23,175 nucleotides of DNA, taken from positions 1-23,175 of IMG/VR virus record IMGVR_UViG_3300042868_003198; one strand, written 5' to 3'. This stretch comes from a virus. Made by a program: the position numbers and the translations under genes. A model generated the notes under the pieces. It was given only the letters and a program-made list of their open reading frames with translations, was not told the DNA's origin and did not search any database. Below are positions 6,739 through 13,553 of the stretch, piece after piece (positions within the stretch are counted from its first letter, which is position 1; each line of letters opens with the position of its first letter).

Positions 6739-7263
6739 ATGAAAACAACACTAATAATCCTAATTGCCATACTCGCATCGTGTTCGACAGCATGGCACTA
6801 TGGCAAAATCAACAAGAAAGACCCGAACTTTTGGTCCCAGTTCAATGATACAATTCAGATACCCTTCAAGACGTATGACACCATTTACCAAGATGGCGAC
6901 ACGATAGCCATAATTGAGCGCATCGAGTACAGAGATACAATCATTCAGACGCGAACGATTAACCCAAAATCACGCTACGATTACAAGTCACAACGCGACC
7001 AACTTAGACACGAACTGAAATTGGAAAAGGAGCGCACAAAGCAACTGAAAGACGAGAACAAAACGCTGCGAACACAATCAAGAACAGAACGCACGGATAT
7101 ACGCCAAACGAACCGCACAGAACGCACAGAAACACGAAAAGAACACAGAGGCGCACGAACATTTCTATTGTGTTTAATCTCGTTTGTAATGGGCTGCATA
7201 CTTGGAATGGCTTTCATGTTTAAATATAGAATAAATGTTTTACGCTGGCTAAGAGGATTTTAA
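6739..7263 (+). CDS. Candidate unimolecular spanin (outer/inner membrane lysis protein)
   Basis: The 174-residue product starts with a lipoprotein signal peptide: a hydrophobic stretch ILIAILAS then Cys15 in an LASC lipobox. Residues about 40-75 are beta-prone, residues 80-138 form a highly charged helix with repeated RTERT units, and 141-161 form a single transmembrane helix followed by the basic tail KYRINVLRWLRGF. An N-terminal outer-membrane lipid anchor plus a C-terminal inner-membrane anchor is the topology of single-protein spanins such as T1 gp11, which disrupt the outer membrane at lysis. Spanins are often near terminase or lysis genes. ATG 6739 is preferred over the upstream TTG at 6676. 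No endolysin or holin is recognisable nearby. An alternative is a structural or superinfection-exclusion membrane protein. Confidence 0.55.
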   Translation: MKTTLIILIAILASCSTAWHYGKINKKDPNFWSQFNDTIQIPFKTYDTIYQDGDTIAIIERIEYRDTIIQTRTINPKSRYDYKSQRDQLRHELKLEKERTKQLKDENKTLRTQSRTERTDIRQTNRTERTETRKEHRGARTFLLCLISFVMGCILGMAFMFKYRINVLRWLRGF

Positions 7264-7264
7264 T

Positions 7265-7272
7265 TACATTTG
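7265..7272 (+). promoter_or_regulatory. -7 box next to the GTG start: possible leaderless promoter
   Basis: TACATTTG fits the Bacteroidetes TAnnTTTG box and ends five bases before the GTG at 7277, so transcription would begin at or close to the start codon. A -33 TTG at ideal distance is not evident; only a TTTTA at 7238-7242 lies upstream. The candidate therefore rests on the -7 box alone. Confidence 0.4.
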
Positions 7273-7276
7273 CGAT

Positions 7277-7768
7277 GTGAACAAGGAAACAATCGACAAA
7301 TTTTTCACCGTGAACGATTCAGAAATTGAATCCGTAATCGCGGCTAATATGTCGAAGTGCAAGAGCCCAAACCGCGAAAGCATCAAAACAGACTTGTATT
7401 TAATCTGCATTGAAAAGAAACATATCATAAAAGACCTAAGCCTTAGCTGGATTAAGCATTTAGCAGCAACAGAATATCGTTGGAAAAACAGTCAATCGAA
7501 TAAAATAAATACTATATTTGCAAATGAACATGAGCTGAGCGCAGACATCGAGAGTGATGAATACTGCGAAGATGAACAAAATTTAGAATTTTCACTGGCA
7601 AAATACTTACTACAAGCCAAGCCATCTGAGAAACTATTTTATGATTTATACGTTAACAAAGGAATACGGACAGTGCGAGGTGTGGCAAAATATTTGAATA
7701 TATCACACCGTAGCGCATGGACTATTATAAATGATTTTAAAACTAAAATTAAAAGCTATGAGCGGTAA
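7277..7768 (+). CDS. Sigma-70-like helix-turn-helix transcription factor
   Basis: A 163-residue protein with the size and layout of a small phage sigma factor. Residues 30-75 are helical and could correspond to a reduced region 2 (DLYLICIEKKHIIKDLSLSW then AATEYRWKN). Residues 118-160 look like region 4: EKLFYDLYVNKGIRTVRGVA followed by the turn and recognition helix YLNISHRSAWTIINDFKTKI. Region 2 is weak, so a simple HTH regulator is possible. GTG 7277 is the only plausible start. It sits before the late packaging and virion genes and may direct their transcription. The gene overlaps the following small ORF by 11 bases. Confidence 0.5.
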   Translation: MNKETIDKFFTVNDSEIESVIAANMSKCKSPNRESIKTDLYLICIEKKHIIKDLSLSWIKHLAATEYRWKNSQSNKINTIFANEHELSADIESDEYCEDEQNLEFSLAKYLLQAKPSEKLFYDLYVNKGIRTVRGVAKYLNISHRSAWTIINDFKTKIKSYER

Positions 7769-7862
7769 AGACAAATTAAAAAAAGGCACACAAGTTGAGC
7801 CACAAATCGAAGTGAAGGAAACACCAAAGCCAAAGTCAGCACCAAAGAATAAAACAAAGTAA
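7758..7862 (+). CDS. 34-aa Lys/Pro-rich small protein
   Basis: ATG 7758 begins a basic, probably disordered peptide: MSGKDKLKKGTQVEPQIEVK, then a PKPKSAPKNKTK tail. It overlaps the end of the sigma-like gene by 11 bases, and its stop (7860-7862) is one base before the ATG of the lipoprotein gene, so it fits the operon spacing. Short, but the tight gene packing supports it. Confidence 0.5.
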   Translation: MSGKDKLKKGTQVEPQIEVKETPKPKSAPKNKTK

Positions 7863-7863
7863 C

Positions 7864-8115
7864 ATGAAAAGACTACTAATTTTAGCAGCACTTGTGACCA
7901 CCATCGCATCCTGCAAGAAAGAAACACCATCAACACCAATGTGTCAATGTAGAGAGGTTACGTTTATCCAAGGCAATCAAGGCTATTGGACTGAGCAAAG
8001 CAGCACAGCCAAATCAAGCATGGATTGTGGCTTAAATGGAACGGTAACGCAGACATGGAATGTTCAGCAGCCTGCATGGGTTGTGTACTACAAGAAACAA
8101 ATCGTTTGTGAGTGA
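7864..8115 (+). CDS. Small lipoprotein
   Basis: An 83-residue protein with a clear lipoprotein signal (KRLLILAALVTTIAS, Cys17 in an IASC lipobox, followed by KK). The mature part has four further cysteines (27, 29, 55, 82) and aromatic-rich segments, so it may be a small disulfide-stabilised beta domain. It would be anchored to the periplasmic face of a membrane. In this position it might serve lysis or superinfection exclusion, but there is no direct evidence. The final codons overlap a GTG start of the next gene. Confidence 0.6.
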   Translation: MKRLLILAALVTTIASCKKETPSTPMCQCREVTFIQGNQGYWTEQSSTAKSSMDCGLNGTVTQTWNVQQPAWVVYYKKQIVCE

Positions 8116-8350
8116 TATTTCCAATGCTTTTGCACGTTGTATTATTGAAGATTCACGTGGTGTTTTCTTAGATAAAAATAACATCGGTTGGAGAATTGTA
8201 GATGGAGAATGGATAGGCAAAAGAACTGTTTGGACTTATGACTTCAGAGCGTGTTGGTTAGAGCAAACAACACGTGAAAACATCAAGTCTTGGTGGTGTG
8301 GGAAGGATTCGGATTATAACGAAATATTCAAAAACAATGGGAAAGCATAA
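8108..8350 (+). CDS. Unknown 80-aa protein, GTG start
   Basis: Not recognised. GTG 8108 overlaps the lipoprotein stop by 8 bases, favoured over ATG 8060 whose extra 16 codons would overlap by 56 bases. The product (from VSDISNAFARCIIEDSRG) is mixed alpha/beta with many tryptophans (WRIVDGEWIGKRTVWTYDFR, then KSWWCGKDSD). No signal peptide. A frame directly coupled to the lipoprotein suggests co-expression. Confidence 0.5.
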   Translation: MSDISNAFARCIIEDSRGVFLDKNNIGWRIVDGEWIGKRTVWTYDFRACWLEQTTRENIKSWWCGKDSDYNEIFKNNGKA

Positions 8351-8371
8351 ATACATCAAAACACTTCGGTA

Positions 8372-9073
8372 ATGAATATCGAATCAGTTAAAATATCAAC
8401 GGTTAAATCAAACCCAAACAATCCGAGAGTAATCAAAGATGACAAGTTTGATAAGTTAGTGCAGTCGATTAAAGACTTCCCTCAGATGTTGGAAATACGC
8501 CCGATAGTAGTCAATGATGACATGATTGTTTTGGGTGGCAATATGCGATTAAAAGCGTGCAAGGAAGCAGGGCTTAAAGAAGTGCCTATCATCAAAGCGT
8601 CAGACCTTACCGAAGAGCAGCAGCGCGAGTTTATCATTAAAGATAACGTTGGCTTTGGTGAATGGGACTGGGAGCAGCTAAAAGAATGGGATGGCGAAGA
8701 GTTGGAAGCATGGGGATTGGATGTGCCAAAAGATAAAACATTAGATACTGATGGACTGTTTGATATAGAAATACCATTTTATACAGCAAGTGATGAAAAA
8801 CCAAACGAAATAGAGTTAGCAGATACTTCTCGTTCTGATGAATTAATAAAAAAAATTGATTCATTGGATTTAGATACAAGGCTTAAAAATATTTTAAAAA
8901 TACGTGCTGCTTTTTTTACTGATTTTAACTTTCAAAAAATAGCAGACTACTATCATAATTCAGACAAAAATATAAAAGAATTGTTTGAAGATTTAGGAAT
9001 GGTTATTTTGACACCTCGTAAAGCATTAGAAAAGGGATTTGTTGATATTAGTGAAAACATAATGGAGTTATGA
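8372..9073 (+). CDS. ParB-like N-terminal domain protein, partner of the glycosyltransferase
   Basis: A 233-residue protein. Residues 1-90 form a ParB/sulfiredoxin-like domain (NPNNPRVIKDD, then IRPIVVNDDMIVLGGNMRLK with the GGNMR nucleotide-binding motif). Phage relatives often carry a DNA methyltransferase after this domain, but here a linker (DGEELEAWGLDVP) leads into a different helical C-terminus, ending AFFTDFNFQKIADYYHNSDK and LTPRKALEKGFVDI. I recall this C-terminal pattern from ParB-like phage proteins but cannot check it. The sequence becomes more AT-rich after about 8750. The stop overlaps the glycosyltransferase start as ATGA. The likely role is in a DNA modification step, perhaps DNA binding or nucleotide handling. 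The domain is firm; the role is inferred. Confidence 0.72.
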   Translation: MNIESVKISTVKSNPNNPRVIKDDKFDKLVQSIKDFPQMLEIRPIVVNDDMIVLGGNMRLKACKEAGLKEVPIIKASDLTEEQQREFIIKDNVGFGEWDWEQLKEWDGEELEAWGLDVPKDKTLDTDGLFDIEIPFYTASDEKPNEIELADTSRSDELIKKIDSLDLDTRLKNILKIRAAFFTDFNFQKIADYYHNSDKNIKELFEDLGMVILTPRKALEKGFVDISENIMEL

Positions 9074-9864
9074 TTTTTTTTGTTTTATCTATTCAGGAAA
9101 AAAAACACAATAAAACTGTTCGTTATTTAGAAAAGCGAGGGTTTGATTATCGCGTTTTGATTCCTAATTGTTTAAATGATGAAATACACATAAGTTACAA
9201 AGAAAATGCTATCGTATACGACACCGAAGAATGTAAGAGATTTGTTGATTTTTGCGGAACTAACATAACAAATGGAGCGGCAGTAGGACGAGTTGCAAGC
9301 ATACGTGAGTCAAAAAAAATAAGTGGCGTTTCAGTTTGTTTAGATGATGATTATGGTGGCGTGTTTGGAAGCAGACCAATAAACACATACACAAAAGACA
9401 GATTGATTTATTTAATACTTCAATTACATGAGATGCAAAAAAATACTGGCGTTATTTTTGGGGGCTATTCAGGGGGGGCAATGCCAAACCTAAAGAGAAA
9501 TATTATGCAAATTTGGCTATTAGATAAATCATATCAAGAAAACGAACTAAACATGATTTTAAATGAAGATGTGAATTTTTCAATAAAAAAATGGCAAAGA
9601 GGTGTGGCAAATTTTGGATTGGCAACTATTTTAAGAAGTGGAGCACAAACAGCGGAGATGGATAAAATAGATGGAAACACAAAACATATTTACGCAACCG
9701 ATAGGAGTTATAGAAAGTCATACGGTAGTGTGTTACAAGACCCGAATAATGCTAAATTAACAATAAACAGACATAACACGAAAAGAGGTGCTTTATGGCA
9801 TCACAGAGTGAGTTGGATGGGTTTATGCCCAATGATATTAGATAAAGATGTATATTCGCGTTAA
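9070..9864 (+). CDS. GT-A-type glycosyltransferase, candidate DNA-base modifier
   Basis: The 264-residue product looks like a GT-A glycosyltransferase. It starts with a strand-helix unit (FFVLSIQEKKHNKTVRYLEK), then a GRVASIRES helix and VSVCLDDDYGGVF with the metal-binding DDD at 92-94. NEDVNF (165-170) fits the usual acidic catalytic/acceptor motif, and WHHR (243-246) supplies late histidines. It resembles the TAGT/GREB1-type glycosyltransferases predicted to glycosylate modified bases; I could not run a search. Coupled translation with a ParB-like protein supports a DNA substrate, while protein or surface glycan substrates remain possible. The gene is notably AT-rich against its neighbours, and a G5/G7 stretch at about 9460-9477 is an indel-prone site. 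Confidence 0.65.
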   Translation: MIFFVLSIQEKKHNKTVRYLEKRGFDYRVLIPNCLNDEIHISYKENAIVYDTEECKRFVDFCGTNITNGAAVGRVASIRESKKISGVSVCLDDDYGGVFGSRPINTYTKDRLIYLILQLHEMQKNTGVIFGGYSGGAMPNLKRNIMQIWLLDKSYQENELNMILNEDVNFSIKKWQRGVANFGLATILRSGAQTAEMDKIDGNTKHIYATDRSYRKSYGSVLQDPNNAKLTINRHNTKRGALWHHRVSWMGLCPMILDKDVYSR

Positions 9865-9887
9865 AACAGCCAAAAAACAGCCTAAAA

Positions 9888-10280
9888 ATGGAGAATCCAA
9901 TACCAAATAACAAGCCTTTCAAAAAAGGTCAATCAGGAAACCCAAACGGTCGCCCGAAGAAAATTGAAACCGTGCTGGCGGATTACTTTTTTTCTGAGCA
10001 TAATTTGAAGCTATCGAAGACGCAAACGCAGGATATTATTCAAGTTATTTTGGGTAAGACAAAAAAAGAGTTGATGGATTTGGCTGCGAATGATGAGTTA
10101 CCGTTTTGGGTTGCTTTGATTGCCAAGAAAGCGAAACGTGATTTTGAGAAGGGCAGCATACATATTCTCGATGTGTTATTCGATAGAGTGTATGGTAAGC
10201 CAAAAGAAGAGATTAGCCAAACGGTGCACAATGTAGAGATATTCAAAGGGCTTGAGATAGATGTTAAAGAAGACAACTAA
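9888..10280 (+). CDS. terS: Terminase small subunit-like DNA-packaging protein
   Basis: The N-terminus holds the KKGQSGNPNGRPKK motif (12-25) typical of DUF5681-type packaging proteins found directly before terminase large subunits. The remainder (130 residues in all) is helical, with SIHILDVLFDRVYGKPKEEI near the C-terminus. It would bind the packaging site of concatemeric DNA and deliver it to the large subunit encoded one small gene downstream. Short for a small terminase but normal for this family. Confidence 0.7.
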   Translation: MENPIPNNKPFKKGQSGNPNGRPKKIETVLADYFFSEHNLKLSKTQTQDIIQVILGKTKKELMDLAANDELPFWVALIAKKAKRDFEKGSIHILDVLFDRVYGKPKEEISQTVHNVEIFKGLEIDVKEDN

Positions 10281-10295
10281 TTAAAACTAAAAAAA

Positions 10296-10499
10296 ATGAA
10301 AAAAGAAGCAGCCGTTTATATCATGGCAAAATTAGCCACCGAAATAGGAATGAAATCTTTTAACGATGTTGTTCAAGAAGTAGTCGAAATGGATAACCAA
10401 ATTCAAGATGAAAAGAGTGAGCAAACAATATTAGAGCGTGCCGTGATGTATATGAGATTAAATCAAGAGGCATTAGAAACAGCTAACCAACTACCTTAA
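10296..10499 (+). CDS. Small unknown protein between terminase genes
   Basis: A 67-residue, probably all-helical acidic protein with regularly spaced hydrophobics (DVVQEVVEMDNQIQDEKSEQ). No family recognised. It starts 15 bases after the small terminase gene and ends one base before the GTG of the large subunit gene, so it is likely co-translated with both and may assist packaging. Confidence 0.55.
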   Translation: MKKEAAVYIMAKLATEIGMKSFNDVVQEVVEMDNQIQDEKSEQTILERAVMYMRLNQEALETANQLP

Positions 10500-10500
10500 T

Positions 10501-11670
10501 GTGTTAAAGAAGACGACAGCGCAGAGTAAAATTGCAGCACTTCGCAAACGTGTTCGCATTGTTCAGGGCGGTTCAAGTTCGAGCAAAACATTCACTATTA
10601 TACCGTTTCTAATCGACTACGCAAACAAGAACACTGGCAAAGAGATTAGCATAGTATCTGAAAGCATACCACATTTAAGGCGTGGTGCAATGCGTGACTT
10701 CGTTAAGATTATGGAGTGGGTGGGCTTGATGGATTACTCAGCATGGAATAAGTCTACTTTGACCTACTACTTTCCAAACGGTTCATTCATCGAGTTCTTT
10801 TCAGGCGACCAACCGGACAAGATGCGAGGCGCAAGGCGTGACGTGTTATTTGTGAATGAGGCGAACAATGTAGCATGGGAAACATACTATCAATTAGCCA
10901 TTAGAACAAGGGAGTTCATTTACATTGACTTTAATCCAACTGCTGAATTTTGGGCACACACTGAGTTACAGAACCAGCCCGATGTTGACTTCATAATCCT
11001 TACCTACCGTGATAACGAAGCCTTAGAAGCGTCAATCATAAACGAGTTTAAGAAAGCAGAGGAGAAAGCCAAAACAAGCGAGTATTGGGCGAACTGGGTA
11101 CGGGTTTATGTGAATGGCGAAATAGGTAGTTTGCAGGGCGTTGTGTTCGAAAATTGGAAACAATGCGATTACGTTCCTGAACACGCTCGATTAGTTGGGT
11201 ATGGCTTAGACTACGGATACAGAAACGACCCTACAGCATTGGTTGCTATTTGGTATGCTGACAACACCTACTACTTAGATGAGTTGATATACCAAACGGG
11301 TTTATTGAATCAACAGATTAGCGCTTTGATGCGTTCATTGGGTGTGGATGCGTTCCAGTCTATTATCGCAGATAGTGCCGAGCCAAAGTCCAACGCAGAA
11401 TTACGGGTTGAGGGGTGGCGTATATTGGACGCAAAGAAAGGCGCTGACTCAGTTGTGTACGGTGTGAGCAAAATGCAGGAACTTGATTTGCGAGTAACGA
11501 AGCGCAGCCTAAACTTAATCAAAGAATTAAGGAATTACACATGGGCAACGGATAAAGATGGCAACCCACAAAACAAACCTATTGATGCGTATAATCATGC
11601 TTTGGATGCGGTTAGATATTACTTTCAAACGGTTACATACGCTCCTGACACCCCAAGAATGATTTGGTAA
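10501..11670 (+). CDS. terL: Terminase large subunit
   Basis: A 389-residue packaging motor of the PBSX-like type. ATPase motifs: Walker A GGSSSSKT (23-30) and Walker B VLFVNEA (115-121), with FIYIDFNPT (139-147) following. The nuclease domain shows GLDYGYRNDPTA (235-246, Asp237), IIADSAEP (288-295, Asp291) and DAYNHALDAVRY (362-373, two Asp), giving the RNase H-like acidic set. The length is normal for compact TerL. It uses a GTG start one base after the previous stop. It pumps DNA into proheads and cuts concatemers. Normally the portal gene follows; here a small tail-type gene does. Confidence 0.93.
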   Translation: MLKKTTAQSKIAALRKRVRIVQGGSSSSKTFTIIPFLIDYANKNTGKEISIVSESIPHLRRGAMRDFVKIMEWVGLMDYSAWNKSTLTYYFPNGSFIEFFSGDQPDKMRGARRDVLFVNEANNVAWETYYQLAIRTREFIYIDFNPTAEFWAHTELQNQPDVDFIILTYRDNEALEASIINEFKKAEEKAKTSEYWANWVRVYVNGEIGSLQGVVFENWKQCDYVPEHARLVGYGLDYGYRNDPTALVAIWYADNTYYLDELIYQTGLLNQQISALMRSLGVDAFQSIIADSAEPKSNAELRVEGWRILDAKKGADSVVYGVSKMQELDLRVTKRSLNLIKELRNYTWATDKDGNPQNKPIDAYNHALDAVRYYFQTVTYAPDTPRMIW

Positions 11671-11698
11671 ACAAACCGAAAAACAGTACGTTATAAGT

Positions 11699-12085
11699 AT
11701 GGCAACGATTCAAGACGTATATCGCAGACAAGGGACAGCAACGAGAGTGTTGAATACCGAAATCAAAAAGGAGATTATACGCCAGAAAGCAGTCGACACG
11801 GGTCGCATGAAAAACGTTTCAAAGATAGTGCAGTTGAAGTGGAATGAAGACACAGACTCAGTTAGTTACTATATTGATTCGACGTTCTATTTTCATGGAA
11901 TAGGGCTTGATGGTAAGAAATGGGCAGAAGGTGGCGTTGATGTTCGGAGGGCAAAGAAATGGTTTAATGGAAGCATACCGCGAAACATATCCGAGGCGTT
12001 TAGTAAGCGCGAAAAGGTCGTTGAGCAAATAGATAAATTGATAGAAGTTATTTTCGAGTATAGAATAGACCAACAATTCCAATAA
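11699..12085 (+). CDS. Putative tail-completion (HK97 gp10-like) protein
   Basis: A 128-residue protein. Helix 1 contains VLNTEIKKEIIRQKAVDTGR, where VDTGRM(K/R)N is a feature of the HK97 gp10-like neck/tail-terminator family. Predicted strands follow (VSKIVQLKW, DSVSYYIDS) and a long C-terminal helix. Such proteins cap the tail tube or link tail to head. Position at the head of the tail block fits, but identification rests on one short motif, so it is tentative. Confidence 0.4.
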   Translation: MATIQDVYRRQGTATRVLNTEIKKEIIRQKAVDTGRMKNVSKIVQLKWNEDTDSVSYYIDSTFYFHGIGLDGKKWAEGGVDVRRAKKWFNGSIPRNISEAFSKREKVVEQIDKLIEVIFEYRIDQQFQ

Positions 12086-12086
12086 A

Positions 12087-13553
12087 ATGGCAGTTACATT
12101 AATTAGTTCACCAGAGGTATTTCACCCCGCATATAATCAATCTTATTTCGTTTTTGATTCAGATGATTCGGCAGAAAACGGATTCAGATATGTCGTGGAT
12201 GTCATTGTAAGTAGTGAAATCGTGGCGACTTACAAAATACGTCCTTTGCCGAATACGTTGTATGGTGAAGTTGACATTGCAAAGGTAGTCCAATCTTTAC
12301 TGAGCAAAGACTTTCAGTTATTAGACACGTACAACGCGACTGGGCATTTCGTGAATTACACGCTTCAAATTGATGAAGAGTATTTCGTTAACCATCCGTT
12401 TAGTTTGGCACTTGCAGCGAGTGGTGGGCTATTGTTTACATGGCCGAACTTTGGCAACCTTACAATAAACCCCGATGGAGGTGTGAAAACACAACTAACA
12501 AGCGCAACCGAGCCACCATTTAGCGCAGGAGATTTGATAAACGTTCAACAAGATACGGTGGTTAACGCTGCTATTGAGGGCGTGCATACTGTTTTGGATA
12601 AGTACCTTGCAGGCGGTGTTTGGTATTTGGTTATAGATTTGCCTTGGGTTGGTGGTGGCATCATAACAACGTCAGGTGATATAGGATATGCCAACGGATT
12701 AAAGGCTCGATTCACGGGGCTAACAACAAGCCAGTTCACAGCGTTTCGCGGTGCGTTTGGTTTCGCTTCATTTCCAAGTTACAACGCTGCCGACTACCTT
12801 ATTGATGGGACCACAAAGAAACTACTCACCACGCTTCCAAACGGTGTTCGTATATCGCGCAACACAATGACAAAGTTTGCTTGCAGAAAGCCAAGCGCAG
12901 CCCGTTATGCGGTCTTCAACTTGGAAGGCGATTTATACCGATTCCAAATTGCGAGTGGCACGGTGGTTAACTTTGATGGACTACCTACAAATGCCAATAT
13001 TGAACAATGGTATGATGGGGCGAACTGGGTGGCAAATACAGACGATATTGATGCTTTAGTAGCAGCATCAACAAGTTATGAATTGACACTTAGAACGTCT
13101 GCTTTGACCGTGATGAGCCAAACGAGGGTTATTACGCTTTACTCTGAGTGCGATTTCTTTGACAAATACGACATCACATTTATGGATAGATTGGGGTCTT
13201 ATATCACGATTCCTTTTTATAAAGCAGATGCAATTAGTGCAAGTGTTGAGCGTTCCGAATTGAATAGAAAACTGCCGAACGATTACAGTCTTTTAGATGC
13301 TGGTATGGATTCATACCATATTGAAGAAACGCTATCATACACGGTCAATAGTGGGCAGTTGAGCCAAACAGAATACTACTACATGAGGGAGTTACTCAGC
13401 ACCCCACAAGCGTTTGTGAGCATAAACGGAGCGGCACAGCAAAGGATAGTTATAACATCGAGTAACTTTGATTTGCTACGCCAACGAACGTCAAAGCAGC
13501 GTAACTTAGCGATTCAGTTCAGAATGAGTACCCAAGACGAAATTAACGGATAA
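12087..13553 (+). CDS. Large tail-tip-like structural protein (unrecognised family)
   Basis: A 488-residue, beta-rich protein with no signal peptide or catalytic motif. Repeated short strands and many aromatics and small residues (LAASGGLLFTWPNFGNLTIN; GGVWYLVIDLPWVGGGIITT) look like a tail-tip, baseplate hub or receptor-binding-associated protein. It is one base after the previous stop and abuts the 949-residue protein downstream, so the two are probably assembled together. Family not recognised; role inferred from the location beside the tape measure and from size. Confidence 0.5.
   Translation: MAVTLISSPEVFHPAYNQSYFVFDSDDSAENGFRYVVDVIVSSEIVATYKIRPLPNTLYGEVDIAKVVQSLLSKDFQLLDTYNATGHFVNYTLQIDEEYFVNHPFSLALAASGGLLFTWPNFGNLTINPDGGVKTQLTSATEPPFSAGDLINVQQDTVVNAAIEGVHTVLDKYLAGGVWYLVIDLPWVGGGIITTSGDIGYANGLKARFTGLTTSQFTAFRGAFGFASFPSYNAADYLIDGTTKKLLTTLPNGVRISRNTMTKFACRKPSAARYAVFNLEGDLYRFQIASGTVVNFDGLPTNANIEQWYDGANWVANTDDIDALVAASTSYELTLRTSALTVMSQTRVITLYSECDFFDKYDITFMDRLGSYITIPFYKADAISASVERSELNRKLPNDYSLLDAGMDSYHIEETLSYTVNSGQLSQTEYYYMRELLSTPQAFVSINGAAQQRIVITSSNFDLLRQRTSKQRNLAIQFRMSTQDEING

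Noticed and set aside
7513-7520. TATATTTG box inside the sigma-like gene
   Set aside because: The nearest upstream TTG (7480-7482) is 30 bases away, and no gene starts suitably downstream.
8060-8107. ATG 8060 as start of the 8108-8350 gene
   Set aside because: It would overlap the lipoprotein gene by 56 bases, and its extra residues look unlike a natural N-terminus; GTG 8108 gives an 8-base overlap.
8372-9073. ParB-methyltransferase fusion
   Set aside because: Only the ParB-like domain is present; no DPPY-type or SAM-binding motif is seen in the C-terminal half.
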